Notes: generated by a model not told the origin, from the letters alone. A DNA stretch of 64,000 bases from Parapedobacter indicus (GCF_900113765.1 NZ_FOQO01000011.1:62001-126000); one strand, 5' to 3'. Shown: positions 53,145-62,300, counted from the first letter of the stretch. Program-made: numbers and translations.

Positions 53145-53948
53145 TTAGCGTTTTTTGGCTTCTTCCCAATACACATCCATTTCCGCCAGTGTCATTTCTT
53201 TCAGGTTCTTGCCCGTTTCTTTCGCACGGGTTTCAAGATGTGTGAAGCGTTTGATGAATTTTTTGTTCGTCCTTTCCAGTGCATTCTCGGGGTTAATCCC
53301 CACAAACCTCGCATAGTTAACTAGTGAAAACAGGAGATCTCCGAATTCGGCTTCTGCCTTTTCGGCGTCGATGGCGGTAGATTCGGCTACGTTAAATTCG
53401 TGCTTGAATTCTGCCAGTTCCTCTTCTACCTTTTGCCATACCTGTGCTTTATCTTCCCAATCAAATCCTACGCCCCGCACCTTATCCTGTATTCGGTACG
53501 CCTTTACCAGCGCGGGCAACGAGTGAGGAACCCCTGCCAATACTGATTTATTTCCTTCCTTGAGTTTAAGCTGTTCCCAATTGCGTTTCACATCTTCTTC
53601 GTTTGCTACATCCACGTCGCCATAAATGTGCGGATGCCGGGTGATCAGTTTTTCACATACCGTATTCAGCACGTCCACAATATCAAAGGCTCCTTGCTCT
53701 TCCGCAATACGCGCATAAAACACCAGATGCATCATGAGATCGCCCAGCTCCTTTTTCACTTCATCGAGGTCGTTATCCAGGATGGCGTCACCCAGTTCAT
53801 ACATTTCTTCGATGCTGAGATGGCGTAAAGATTCCATCGTTTGCTTCCTGTCCCAAGGGCAGTCTGTCCGTAGCGTGTTTAGCACAGTAAGCAGGCGTTC
53901 AAATGTTTTTGCCGGTGTGTGTTGGGGCGGGGGAGGAGTATGGGACAT
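53145..53948 (-). CDS. mazG: Nucleoside triphosphate pyrophosphohydrolase
   Basis: 267 residues with two tandem MazG domains. The first has TDCPWDRKQTMESLRHLSIEE and KKELGDLMMHLVFYARIAEE; the second AEAEFGDLLFSLVNYARFVG. The acidic EExxE...ExxD metal sites are intact in both. It hydrolyses NTPs or dNTPs to the monophosphate and PPi, a house-cleaning and stringent-response role. Own promoter on the minus strand. Confidence 0.95.
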   Translation of the reverse strand: MSHTPPPPQHTPAKTFERLLTVLNTLRTDCPWDRKQTMESLRHLSIEEMYELGDAILDNDLDEVKKELGDLMMHLVFYARIAEEQGAFDIVDVLNTVCEKLITRHPHIYGDVDVANEEDVKRNWEQLKLKEGNKSVLAGVPHSLPALVKAYRIQDKVRGVGFDWEDKAQVWQKVEEELAEFKHEFNVAESTAIDAEKAEAEFGDLLFSLVNYARFVGINPENALERTNKKFIKRFTHLETRAKETGKNLKEMTLAEMDVYWEEAKKR

Positions 53949-53965
53949 GATTAATTGTTTTGCGG

Positions 53966-53992
53966 CAAAGATAGTGAATTCCGCCTATCCAA
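53966..53992 (-). promoter_or_regulatory. Promoter for mazG
   Basis: On the minus strand TTG (53992-53990), 16 nt and TATCTTTG (53973-53966), then 17 nt to the ATG. It overlaps the end of the upstream kinase gene. Confidence 0.55.
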
Positions 53993-56504
53993 AATTCGCT
54001 TCCTGAGGGGTTCCCTGAATTTGGAGCTGTAGGATGAGGTCGGTAAGTTGGCTGACGATGCTTTCCAATGCCGTCTCTCCGGGTATGTCTCCACTACGAA
54101 CGTCGATCTCCATCTTTCGCAGTTGGAAGGCGATTTTGTCGGCACCGATTTGTGCAGTACGTCCGGCAAGGCGATGCAATAGCAGTTCTACGCTGGCTAA
54201 ATTCTGTGTTTTATAGTTTTCTCTCAGTGCAGCAATATCATCTGCAGTGTCGCGTGTATAAAGCGCGATGATCTCACTGGCTTGTTTTTCATCATCGGCA
54301 AATTGCGGGAGGGATATCTCTGTCTGCTTGGATGCAGCGTCTGATGGTGCAATGTTCAGCAGGTGCAGTAAGTCGGCCTCCTTAAACGGTTTGAGCAACA
54401 ATCCATCAAAGCCTTGGGCAAGAATTTGTTCCTGTTCTTCCGGTAGTACCTGTGCAGTACACGCGTAAATCGTTACGCCGTCCATCCCAATTTTTTTACG
54501 CAATTCCCGGTTCAACTCCATCCCATTCATTTCAGGCATTCGGATGTCCATCAACACGGTTGTAACCCGAGGATCCCAATCGGTCGACAGGACCTCGTTC
54601 GGCGAAGTGAAGCAACGATATGGAATGTGGCGTTTGCTGAGGATGTTTTTGCAAAGCCCGAGGATGAGGCGGTCGTCGTCAATGATCCAGATATGTCCCT
54701 CAAAGGGTTTTACGGGTTGTCGGTTGGTTCGGAGAGAAGCTTCAGGGGTCGTGGTTCGGGAAGTCTGGAGCGGAATGTTTACCTTGAAAACAGATCCGTA
54801 TCCTTTTTTGCTTTCCACGCGGATATCACCATGCATGCTTTCGCAGATTGCTTTCACGATACTTAGTCCGAGACCGCTGCCGAAATACACCCCTGAGTTG
54901 GCATTTTCCGATTGTTCAAAGTCGTTGAAGATGCGTTCCAGATCTTCAGTAGGTATTCCTTTGCCCGTATCTTTGACGACGATATTCAATTCGGTCTTCT
55001 CCGTATAAACCACCGTACTTACGTTGAGCGTTACTTTGCCTTGGTCGGTAAATTTAATGGCATTGCTCAACAGGTTAAACAAAATCTGTTTGATCCGGAA
55101 TGCATCACCGATAACCCCTCCCAATCCCAGAATACGGGTGTTGAAATCTAACGTTAATCCTTTGGCCTGCGCTTGCGTTTTCATTACTGCAACCACACTG
55201 TTAGCCAAGTCTTCTACAGAAAATGGTCTTTCATTGAGCACGATCTTGCCCGAAGTGATCCGGCTATAGTCCAGAATTTCATTCACAATTTGAAGAAGAT
55301 GTTCCGACGATTGGTAGATGGCATCTATTTTGGCGTCTTCCACTGAATGCTCCTGTTTCAGTTGTTCGGAGTACCCGATGATGGATTGAAGGGGGGTGCG
55401 CAATTCGTGACTCATGTTGGCAAGAAAGCGTTGTTTAGCGGCAGCATGGTATTCTGCTTCTTCTTTCGCGGCTTCCAGCGCCAGCCGGTATGCATTGTTC
55501 CGACGGATATCGCCCAAAATCAGGTACAGCATGATGGCGGTGATAATGAAAAAGGCAAGGATAATCGCGCTGATCCGCCATACACTATCATTTACGACCG
55601 ACTTCGCCTGCTGATTGTCCAATTCCATCTGCTGCATCGCTTCGTTTTCTACGGAATGGAGAATGCTAAGCATATTACTAATTAGCGTATTGCTAACTAC
55701 GGTCAATTGTAATTCACGATCAACGAATTGTTCGCGCTGTTGCTGTTGAAGTGTCTGAAAACGCTGTACGATGCTGTCAATGCGTGCGAGCGTACTGTCG
55801 CGCCGCGTGGCATGAATGGTGTCTACCACTGTTTCCAGTTCTTCTTCCACCATCCGGCGTTCCTCGACGACCGGAAGCGGCTGCTCTTCTTTCTTTCGTC
55901 CGAACAGACGGGAGAAAAAGCCGCGGTCATCACTATCTATAGGTACGGCGGTGACGGTACTCGTATCTCCGGCAATGGTTGTGGTGCGACGTTTACGTTC
56001 GGTTGTTACCACTTTGCTGTCAGGTCCGGGTTCGTACAAAATATCACTGAGGGACTGCAATTGTTCTGAAAATACATGACTATCCACTACTTTTTCGCGG
56101 ACCTTTACGTAAGATTTAAACAGATTATCCCGTTCCCGAAGTAGTGTTTTAATGGAGTCAATCCGGGCTTGCTGGATGGAGCTACCTTCGTACGAATGGC
56201 TCAGAGAGTCTAAAGACAATTGAATTTTTGCCGATTCCCTGGAGAAACTTTTGTACGATGTACCATTGCCGATAAACGCCTGGGAACGTTGCAGTTGGTC
56301 CAGCCGCATAATGTCTCTTGAAATACGGCTAACACGTTCCAATTTCGGGTCGGGAATAGTGATGCTATCCACGGTATCCATCATTTCCGTGAATGCCACT
56401 CGGCTGATAATCCAAGCCAATACCAATGCAATCGCGCAGGATACGAAAACAAAAATAACCTTGCGTCGCACACTTTCTGTAGATTGCATGTTTCGGGTAG
56501 GCAT
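53985..56504 (-). CDS. Hybrid histidine kinase with receiver and HPt domains
   Basis: 839 residues. Two membrane spans (about 15-35 and 310-330) flank a long helical extracytoplasmic region. HisKA with NMSHELRTPLQS (His 366), HATPase with NLLSNAIKF, DTGKGIP and GSGLGLSIV, a receiver with LMDIRMPEMNG (Asp 653), and a C-terminal HPt with LLLHRLAGRTAQIG (His 777) give a full phosphorelay in one chain (TorS/ArcB/LuxQ-like). Odd points: a basic stretch FFSRLFGRKKEEQ (about 197-208) within the predicted periplasmic region. No output regulator is adjacent. Confidence 0.94.
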   Translation of the reverse strand: MPTRNMQSTESVRRKVIFVFVSCAIALVLAWIISRVAFTEMMDTVDSITIPDPKLERVSRISRDIMRLDQLQRSQAFIGNGTSYKSFSRESAKIQLSLDSLSHSYEGSSIQQARIDSIKTLLRERDNLFKSYVKVREKVVDSHVFSEQLQSLSDILYEPGPDSKVVTTERKRRTTTIAGDTSTVTAVPIDSDDRGFFSRLFGRKKEEQPLPVVEERRMVEEELETVVDTIHATRRDSTLARIDSIVQRFQTLQQQQREQFVDRELQLTVVSNTLISNMLSILHSVENEAMQQMELDNQQAKSVVNDSVWRISAIILAFFIITAIMLYLILGDIRRNNAYRLALEAAKEEAEYHAAAKQRFLANMSHELRTPLQSIIGYSEQLKQEHSVEDAKIDAIYQSSEHLLQIVNEILDYSRITSGKIVLNERPFSVEDLANSVVAVMKTQAQAKGLTLDFNTRILGLGGVIGDAFRIKQILFNLLSNAIKFTDQGKVTLNVSTVVYTEKTELNIVVKDTGKGIPTEDLERIFNDFEQSENANSGVYFGSGLGLSIVKAICESMHGDIRVESKKGYGSVFKVNIPLQTSRTTTPEASLRTNRQPVKPFEGHIWIIDDDRLILGLCKNILSKRHIPYRCFTSPNEVLSTDWDPRVTTVLMDIRMPEMNGMELNRELRKKIGMDGVTIYACTAQVLPEEQEQILAQGFDGLLLKPFKEADLLHLLNIAPSDAASKQTEISLPQFADDEKQASEIIALYTRDTADDIAALRENYKTQNLASVELLLHRLAGRTAQIGADKIAFQLRKMEIDVRSGDIPGETALESIVSQLTDLILQLQIQGTPQEANFG

Positions 56505-56564
56505 CGACTATTCTCCCAATTTTAAGTAAAGCTACCAAAAATTGTGCTAAAGTGGTAATTGGCG

Positions 56565-56636
56565 GTCAGCAATCGGCTCTCAATAATCGGCAGTTCGCTA
56601 TCAGCTCTCTTGAAAGTAGAAAGCTGATAGCGAAAG
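56565..56636 (-). repeat. Degenerate repeat and 13-bp hairpin after clpB
   Basis: GGCGGTCAGCAATCGGC and AATCGGCAG variants precede a perfect inverted repeat TTCGCTATCAGCT (56594-56606) / AGCTGATAGCGAA (56622-56634). No T-run follows on either strand, so this is repeat-derived rather than a classical terminator. The words match spacers at 6290 and 10160. Confidence 0.55.
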
Positions 56637-56640
56637 TCGA

Positions 56641-59250
56641 TTACTGGTTCAAAAACACAAACTTGTTATCAAACATATCCAGCTTGATGTGGCTTTCTTT
56701 ATCGACTTTGCCCGCCAGGATTTCCTTGGATAGTTCATTGAGAATATGTTTTTGGATCACACGCTTCAACGGACGGGCTCCATATTGGGGATCATATCCC
56801 AATTGTGCCAGCCAATCCAATGCCTCATCACTCGCGGTAAGATGGATGCCCATTTCAGCGAGCTGCTTTTGTACGTTGGCAAACTGCATGTGCACAATCT
56901 TGCCAAGTTCTTCTCTGCTTAGCGGGGCAAACATAATTACCTCGTCAATCCGGTTGAGGAACTCGGGTCGTATGGTCTTTTGAAGTAATTCATACACTTC
57001 GCCCTGCGTTTTGGCCATAATCTCGTCCTTATTGCTTTCGTCCAATTGGCTGAAATTTTCCTGAATAAGGTGTGAACCGATGTTGGACGTCATGATGATG
57101 ATCGTGTTTTTGAAATTCACGATCCGGCCTTTATTGTCTGTGAGGTGTCCATCGTCCAGCACTTGTAATAAGATGTTGAAGACATCGGGATGTGCTTTCT
57201 CGATTTCATCCAGCAACACGACGGCGTAGGGGTGGCGCCGGATAGCTTCCGTTAGCTGACCACCTTCATCGTATCCGACATATCCCGGAGGCGCACCGAT
57301 GAGACGGGAGACCGAGTGACGTTCTTGATATTCGCTCATATCAATACGTACTAGGGATTGCTCATCGTTGAATAGAAACTCCGCCAGTGCCTTTGCTAAC
57401 TCGGTCTTTCCTACACCGGTGGTGCCGAGGAATATGAACGAACCGATGGGGCGGCGTTTGTCGCTGAGACCGGCACGGGATCGACGGATGGCATCGGAAA
57501 TGGCTTCGATCGCTTCTTCCTGACCGGCAACCCGCTTGTGTAACTCTTCTTCAAGGTGTAGCAATTTGTCACGTTCACTCTGAACCATTTTGGTGACTGG
57601 AATTCCTGTCCACCGGGATACTACCCCTGCAATGTCTTCCGCCGTGACTTCTTCCTTCAGCATCCGGCTGTCGCTTTGCTTTTCGGCAAGCTCTTTTTTA
57701 AGGGTTTCCACTTTGTCTTGCGACTCTTTGATCCGGCCGTAACGGATTTCAGCCACGCGTCCATAATCACCCGCCCGTTCGGCTTGATCGGCCTCTATTT
57801 TATAGTTTTCGATCTGTTCCAGCTCCTGGTTGATCGTATCGACCAGCGTTTTTTCGCTCTGCCATGCGGCCCGTAAGGAATCCCGTTCGGCGCTGAGGTT
57901 GGCAATTTCCTTACTCAGTTCGTCGACTTTTTTCGCATCTTTCTCCCGTTTGATTGCTTCCCGCTCGATCTCCAGCTGCATGATGCGCCGCTCAATCTCG
58001 TCTACCGCCTCAGGCACGGAGTCCATTTCCAGCCGAAGCTTGGAAGCTGCTTCATCCATGAGGTCGATGGCCTTATCGGGCAGGAACCGATCGGCAATAT
58101 AACGTTGTGAAAGCTCTACGGCCGCAATGATGGCCTCGTCTAAGATACGCACCTTGTGGTGGGTTTCATAACGTTCTTTTAATCCGCGCAAGATCGAAAT
58201 GGCATCCTGTGTATCGGGTTCCTCCACCATCACCTTTTGGAAACGGCGCTCCAAGGCCTTGTCTTTTTCGAAATACTTCTGGTATTCGTTGAGTGTCGTG
58301 GCACCGATGGCGCGCAGCTCCCCACGGGCTAACGCCGGCTTGAGAATGTTGGCGGCGTCCATGGCTCCTTCACCTCCACCGGCTCCGACCAGTGTATGAA
58401 TCTCATCAATAAAGAGGATGATTTCACCATCGCTTTGCGTTACTTCCTTCACCACGGCTTTAAGGCGCTCTTCGAATTCGCCTTTGTATTTGGCCCCGGC
58501 AATCAAAGCGCCCATATCCAGTGAGAAAACCGTCTTTGTTTTCAAATTCTCAGGTACATCCCCTTTGATAATCCGATGCGCAATACCTTCAGCGATCGCT
58601 GTTTTTCCCACACCGGGTTCACCCACCAGGATGGGGTTGTTTTTGGTACGGCGCGACAAAATCTGGATAACCCGGCGGATTTCCTCGTCGCGACCGATAA
58701 CGGGATCCAGTTTTCCCGATTCGGCATCTTCGTTGAGGTTACGGGCGTATTTATTGAGCGCATTGTACGTAGCCTCCGCATTCTGGTCGGTTACCCGTGC
58801 GTTGCCCCGTAGATCGGTAATTGCTTTTTTCAGGTCTTTTTCCGTTACGCCCTGATCTTTCAGGAGTGCTGCGGTTTTATCGCCGGCATTCAAAATACCT
58901 AATAAGATGTGTTCAATGGATACAAACTCATCTTTAAATTCCTTTAAATAAGATTGGGCCTTTTGCAACGCGGTGTTGGTTGAGGAAGCAAGGTAGATGT
59001 TACTGCCGCTGACTTTTGGAAACGTACTGATCTGTTTGTCGAGCTCTTCCTCCACATGCTTCACATTTACATTCAGTTTTTTCAGTAGATGGCTGACCAC
59101 ATTTTCATCCACCAGCAACAGCCCTTTCAGCAAGTGTGCCGTTTCGATGGATTGCTGTTGGTTGCCCACTGCAATCTCAGAAGCTTTCTGGATGGCTTCC
59201 TGTGCTTTGATCGTATAGTTATTGAAATTCATCGTCTTGATTTTACTCAT
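56641..59250 (-). CDS. clpB: ClpB disaggregase ATPase
   Basis: 869 residues. N-terminal double Clp_N domain, NBD1 with Walker A GEPGVGKTA (about 209), a coiled-coil middle domain (about 410-530), NBD2 with Walker A GTTGVGKTE (about 608) and a C-terminal small domain. With DnaK it resolubilises aggregated proteins after heat stress. Start is ATG 59250 or ATG 59232 (MNFNNYTIKAQEAIQ); both are compatible. Confidence 0.96.
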   Translation of the reverse strand: MSKIKTMNFNNYTIKAQEAIQKASEIAVGNQQQSIETAHLLKGLLLVDENVVSHLLKKLNVNVKHVEEELDKQISTFPKVSGSNIYLASSTNTALQKAQSYLKEFKDEFVSIEHILLGILNAGDKTAALLKDQGVTEKDLKKAITDLRGNARVTDQNAEATYNALNKYARNLNEDAESGKLDPVIGRDEEIRRVIQILSRRTKNNPILVGEPGVGKTAIAEGIAHRIIKGDVPENLKTKTVFSLDMGALIAGAKYKGEFEERLKAVVKEVTQSDGEIILFIDEIHTLVGAGGGEGAMDAANILKPALARGELRAIGATTLNEYQKYFEKDKALERRFQKVMVEEPDTQDAISILRGLKERYETHHKVRILDEAIIAAVELSQRYIADRFLPDKAIDLMDEAASKLRLEMDSVPEAVDEIERRIMQLEIEREAIKREKDAKKVDELSKEIANLSAERDSLRAAWQSEKTLVDTINQELEQIENYKIEADQAERAGDYGRVAEIRYGRIKESQDKVETLKKELAEKQSDSRMLKEEVTAEDIAGVVSRWTGIPVTKMVQSERDKLLHLEEELHKRVAGQEEAIEAISDAIRRSRAGLSDKRRPIGSFIFLGTTGVGKTELAKALAEFLFNDEQSLVRIDMSEYQERHSVSRLIGAPPGYVGYDEGGQLTEAIRRHPYAVVLLDEIEKAHPDVFNILLQVLDDGHLTDNKGRIVNFKNTIIIMTSNIGSHLIQENFSQLDESNKDEIMAKTQGEVYELLQKTIRPEFLNRIDEVIMFAPLSREELGKIVHMQFANVQKQLAEMGIHLTASDEALDWLAQLGYDPQYGARPLKRVIQKHILNELSKEILAGKVDKESHIKLDMFDNKFVFLNQ

Positions 59251-59445
59251 GTGTAATCAAAACAAATACCATGGCGGATTTGATTGCTAAATCGGAAATT
59301 TTGTCTTGATTTGTTTAGGTGATGCTGAATAATTGTCTGTTGGATAGTAGATTATACTGAAAAAATAGCAGAATATAGCCGTTAGCATGCGAATGCTCCT
59401 AAAACAGCATTAATGCATAATTTTCTTATGTATATTGGAAAACTG

Positions 59446-59453
59446 TATATTTG
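59446..59453 (+). promoter_or_regulatory. -7 box TATATTTG, 4 nt before the PadR ATG
   Basis: Exact TAnnTTTG followed by CTGT and ATG 59458. TGTATATT is repeated at 59429-59436 and 59444-59451, a possible autoregulatory operator overlapping the promoter. Confidence 0.6.
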
Positions 59454-59457
59454 CTGT

Positions 59458-59796
59458 ATGAGTTCAGCGAAATTATTAAAAGGCACCCTTCAAACCATTA
59501 TTTTGAAGTTACTTGAAGATCACGATAAGATGTACGGCTACGAGATCACCCAAAAAGTAAAACAGCTAAGCCAAGGAGAGTTCAAACTTACCGAGGGTGC
59601 TTTGTATCCTGCACTACACAAATTGGAGGCAGAAGGTCTACTCGAAACCAGTACAGAGCTGGTGGATGGACGCGTGCGCAAATACTACGCATTGTCGTCC
59701 GAAGGAAAGGGGGAAGTAAAAGAAAAAATGAGTGAAGCTGCTATTTTCATTGAAAAGCTGCAATTAGTGTTGAATCTAAAGCCGACCGTATCATGA
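59458..59796 (+). CDS. PadR-family transcriptional regulator
   Basis: 112 residues from ATG 59458. PadR winged helix: GTLQTIILKLLEDHDKMYGY, ITQKVKQLSQG, LTEGALYPALHKLEAEGLLE and the wing GRVRKYYALSSEGK, with a short C-terminal dimerisation helix. Such regulators often repress an adjacent membrane-protein gene; here the stop overlaps the start of one (ATGA). Confidence 0.94.
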   Translation: MSSAKLLKGTLQTIILKLLEDHDKMYGYEITQKVKQLSQGEFKLTEGALYPALHKLEAEGLLETSTELVDGRVRKYYALSSEGKGEVKEKMSEAAIFIEKLQLVLNLKPTVS

Positions 59797-60491
59797 AACT
59801 GAACGAACAGCAACTAAAACACTTACGAACTTTCATCGGTCAGCAAGGCTTTACGGCGATCGATCTCCAAATGGAAATCGTCGATCACGTAGCTTGTAGC
59901 ATTGAAGAAAGAATGGGCGGAAATCCTGCGTTAACCTTTGAAGAGGCACTGCAACAGACCCATGCGGAATTCGGTGTGTCTGGATTTAGTACGCTGAAAG
60001 AAGCGATGGCCAACTCGCTTCGTAAGAAATATTTCCGTCAGATGTCGCTTGAGTTGAAGCGGTGGCTGTCTTTCCCTGCTGTGTTGGTAGTAGGAGGTTT
60101 CGCGTTGGTATTATACCAGCTCTTTTTCTGGATTGCCACGCCTTGGCTGTTTGTGATAACGGGTTTTGTGTATCTAGCTTTTTCGGTGGTAGCAGTCGCA
60201 TATAATCTGTGGTTGCAACGTAAATATCGGAAACTGATGGCCATGCAGTTCGCTAATCAATTTATCATTCTACCAACTTTTCTCCTTTACGGTGGCGGAG
60301 GAGGGTGGCCGACGATTTCTAATCAATTCGCCCGCTATCCGGAGGAAGCCTGGGTCTATGCGTGCCTTTTCGCATGCATCACCTTGTTTTTTACATTCCT
60401 TTTTGCGGTGTTTTTCAGAGTCACATCGTATGCCATCCGGAATTGCCGGGAGTTTGAGCGGCACGATGTTTTGTTAAAACGGATTGATTGA
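59793..60491 (+). CDS. PadR-linked membrane protein
   Basis: 232 residues, not recognised by family with certainty. A soluble helical N-terminus (about 1-75, with DLQMEIVDHVACSIEERM) resembles the HAAS-type domain that accompanies PadR regulators; four membrane spans follow (about 88-108, 112-135, 150-170 and 190-215). Start overlaps the PadR stop by four bases, so it is translationally coupled and presumably controlled by it. Confidence 0.8.
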   Translation: MKLNEQQLKHLRTFIGQQGFTAIDLQMEIVDHVACSIEERMGGNPALTFEEALQQTHAEFGVSGFSTLKEAMANSLRKKYFRQMSLELKRWLSFPAVLVVGGFALVLYQLFFWIATPWLFVITGFVYLAFSVVAVAYNLWLQRKYRKLMAMQFANQFIILPTFLLYGGGGGWPTISNQFARYPEEAWVYACLFACITLFFTFLFAVFFRVTSYAIRNCREFERHDVLLKRID

Positions 60492-60565
60492 TTTATCTTG
60501 TATTTTATAGCGACTTTCGTTATTGTTGACTAACCAGTTGATTACCATAGATAAAAGCATGAAAT

Positions 60566-60934
60566 ATGAAAGCAGATAAAATCAAGAAAGTACTTCCCTA
60601 TATCCCGGAAATTTTGGTGTTAGTAGCAGCAATGGTTTGTTTCCTTGGCGAATGGATTGGGACGTCTTCCTTGACGTCTTTTAGTGGAATAATGGGCTTT
60701 GGCATACTGGTGTTCATAGCCCTATTGATTTGGAAGAACAAGTATCTCGCACTTTCGATAGCTATTCTATTGGCGGGCGCGAGTGTTTATTTTCTGTTAG
60801 CATTACTTTCGGAGTTCCATGAATTTCGGGTGGAGAATCAGGAAAGGTGGCAAATGTTGCTGGTTGGCTGTGCCATTTTCGGTTCATTGTTGGTGGCCTC
60901 ACTGATCATGCCTAGAAAATATTTTGCTAAATAG
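60566..60934 (+). CDS. Small four-span membrane protein
   Basis: 122 residues, unknown function. Four hydrophobic helices (about 13-30, 38-55, 62-82 and 98-115), an MKADKIKKVLPYIPE lead-in and a basic end PRKYFAK. It lies 74 nt after the PadR-linked gene and may belong to the same unit. The 134 nt that follow hold no convincing gene on the plus strand. Confidence 0.65.
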   Translation: MKADKIKKVLPYIPEILVLVAAMVCFLGEWIGTSSLTSFSGIMGFGILVFIALLIWKNKYLALSIAILLAGASVYFLLALLSEFHEFRVENQERWQMLLVGCAIFGSLLVASLIMPRKYFAK

Positions 60935-61056
60935 AATCCGGTGCCTTAAAGTACTGGCTATAAAGCCACCGTAGATAATGTAGTTAACGATGGCATTAAC
61001 GATATTAAATGTTAAGGTGGACATGGCGGAGTAGACAATCATTACAGGAATTTTTG

Positions 61057-61064
61057 TGAATTTG
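61057..61064 (+). promoter_or_regulatory. -7-like box TGAATTTG, 4 nt before the antitoxin ATG
   Basis: One mismatch to TAnnTTTG, then CGGT and ATG 61069. Confidence 0.4.
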
Positions 61065-61068
61065 CGGT

Positions 61069-61266
61069 ATGGGATATTTAATCGTACATCCGGATACTAG
61101 CGAAAAATTAACGGCGATCAAGGTGGTACTGAAAGCATTGAAGGTTGATTTTGAGGAGAGCAAAGCAGCCTATAATACTGATTTTGTTGCGAAAATGCAG
61201 GAAGGCGAGGAGGATATTAAGGCGGGTCGTACAGTGAAAATGACACTGGACGAGTTATGGAAATAG
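61069..61266 (+). CDS. Antitoxin-like protein (DUF2683 type)
   Basis: 65 residues. Small acidic protein MGYLIVHPDTSEKLTAIKVV... ending TVKMTLDELWK, the layout of antitoxins that precede RelE/YoeB-type toxins in Bacteroidota. The downstream toxin frame overlaps its end (ATG 61257) but is truncated. It therefore looks like a surviving antitoxin of a decayed toxin-antitoxin pair. Confidence 0.75.
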   Translation: MGYLIVHPDTSEKLTAIKVVLKALKVDFEESKAAYNTDFVAKMQEGEEDIKAGRTVKMTLDELWK

Positions 61267-61415
61267 AATTCACCCGACGTGCATTTAAGGAATGGAAGGA
61301 ATGGAAGAAAAGCGGCAATGAGAAAATCATAAAGCGTATTGCCGAGTTAACCCAAGCCATTTTACAGGATCCGTTTTCAGGCATTGGTAAACCTGAACCC
61401 CTTAAGCACCAATAG
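61257..61415 (+). pseudogene. Truncated YoeB-like toxin
   Basis: 52 codons starting MEIEFTRRAFKEWKEWKKSG and reaching GIGKPEPLKHQ, a good match to the first 60% of YoeB/Txe endoribonucleases (about 84-90 residues). A TAG at 61413 then ends the frame where the C-terminal region SGYWSRRI...HRLVY, which carries the catalytic Arg and His, should follow. In another frame NWSSDQIK (about 61433-61457) resembles a remnant of that part. Probably inactive. Confidence 0.7.
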
Positions 61416-61463
61416 GCATTATACCTAAAATTGGTCTTCCGATCAAATCAAAGTGGTCCCACT

Positions 61464-62174
61464 TTAAAAATTCGGTTTGAGTAGATACTTATCGTAGAAC
61501 CGGAAGATATGGCCAGCCGCCTCTTCAGCAGTATCCACCAGGCGGTACAAGTTAAGATCTTCGGGACTGATATTCCCTTCTTCCAACATTCGGTTTTTTA
61601 CCCAATCGAAAAGGCCACCCCAGTAGTCTTGGCCAACCAATACGATCGGGAACCGAGCGATTTTACCGGTCTGGATCAGTGTAATGGCCTCAAAGAGCTC
61701 GTCCATCGTGCCGAACCCTCCAGGCAGGACAATAAACCCTTGGGAGTACTTCATGAACATGACTTTCCGAACAAAGAAATAATTGAACTGAAGGAGTTTG
61801 TCTCGATCGATATAGGGATTATGGAATTGCTCAAACGGGAGCTCGATGTTAATACCCACCGATTTTCCGCCTGCCTCGTACGCACCTTTGTTAGCGGCTT
61901 CCATAATGCCCGGTCCACCGCCCGATACGACTCCGTAACCGCGCTCGGTAAGCAGTCGGGCGATGTCTTCGGCTAGCTGATAATTTTTATGGTCCTGCGG
62001 CGTGCGCGCCGACCCAAACATCGATACACACGGGCCTATTTTTGCCAGTTTTTCGAATCCATCGACGAACTCAGCCATGATTTTGAAAATCTGCCAGGAA
62101 TCTTTCACTTTGATCTCCTGCCAGGTTTTGTTTTCAAAGGCCCGCATAATTTTATCTTCTCGCGTTCTCGCCAT
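61464..62174 (-). CDS. LOG-family phosphoribohydrolase (TIGR00730 Rossmann fold)
   Basis: 236 residues. FGSARTP, VSGGGPGIMEAANKGAYEAG and the family signature PGGFGTMDELFE are visible. LOG enzymes cleave nucleoside 5'-monophosphates to the base and ribose 5-phosphate; in bacteria the usual substrate is AMP or a cytokinin-type nucleotide. Monocistronic and divergent from recR. Confidence 0.93.
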   Translation of the reverse strand: MARTREDKIMRAFENKTWQEIKVKDSWQIFKIMAEFVDGFEKLAKIGPCVSMFGSARTPQDHKNYQLAEDIARLLTERGYGVVSGGGPGIMEAANKGAYEAGGKSVGINIELPFEQFHNPYIDRDKLLQFNYFFVRKVMFMKYSQGFIVLPGGFGTMDELFEAITLIQTGKIARFPIVLVGQDYWGGLFDWVKNRMLEEGNISPEDLNLYRLVDTAEEAAGHIFRFYDKYLLKPNF

Positions 62175-62288
62175 CGTTGGTGATTTTTGATTTTCGCTAA
62201 AGTACTAATTTTTCGAGCAAAGCGGTTATCCGCTAAATCTTGTTATCAGTGTTCAATCCGTCTTTACAAACTTTTCGGCCCAAACATG

Positions 62289-62296
62289 TATCTTTG
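62289..62296 (+). promoter_or_regulatory. -7 box TATCTTTG, 4 nt before recR ATG
   Basis: Exact consensus, then CGTT and ATG 62301; predicts a leaderless recR message and excludes longer starts. Confidence 0.6.
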
Positions 62297-62300
62297 CGTT

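Noticed and set aside
60899..61042. Minus-strand 47-codon hydrophobic frame
   Set aside because: It resembles a membrane segment but overlaps the end of the four-span membrane protein gene, has no promoter or start support, and matches nothing I recognise.
61450..61465. AAAGTG/CACTTT hairpin at the end of the LOG-family gene as a terminator
   Set aside because: The stem is short with a 4-nt loop and no T-run follows on the minus strand.
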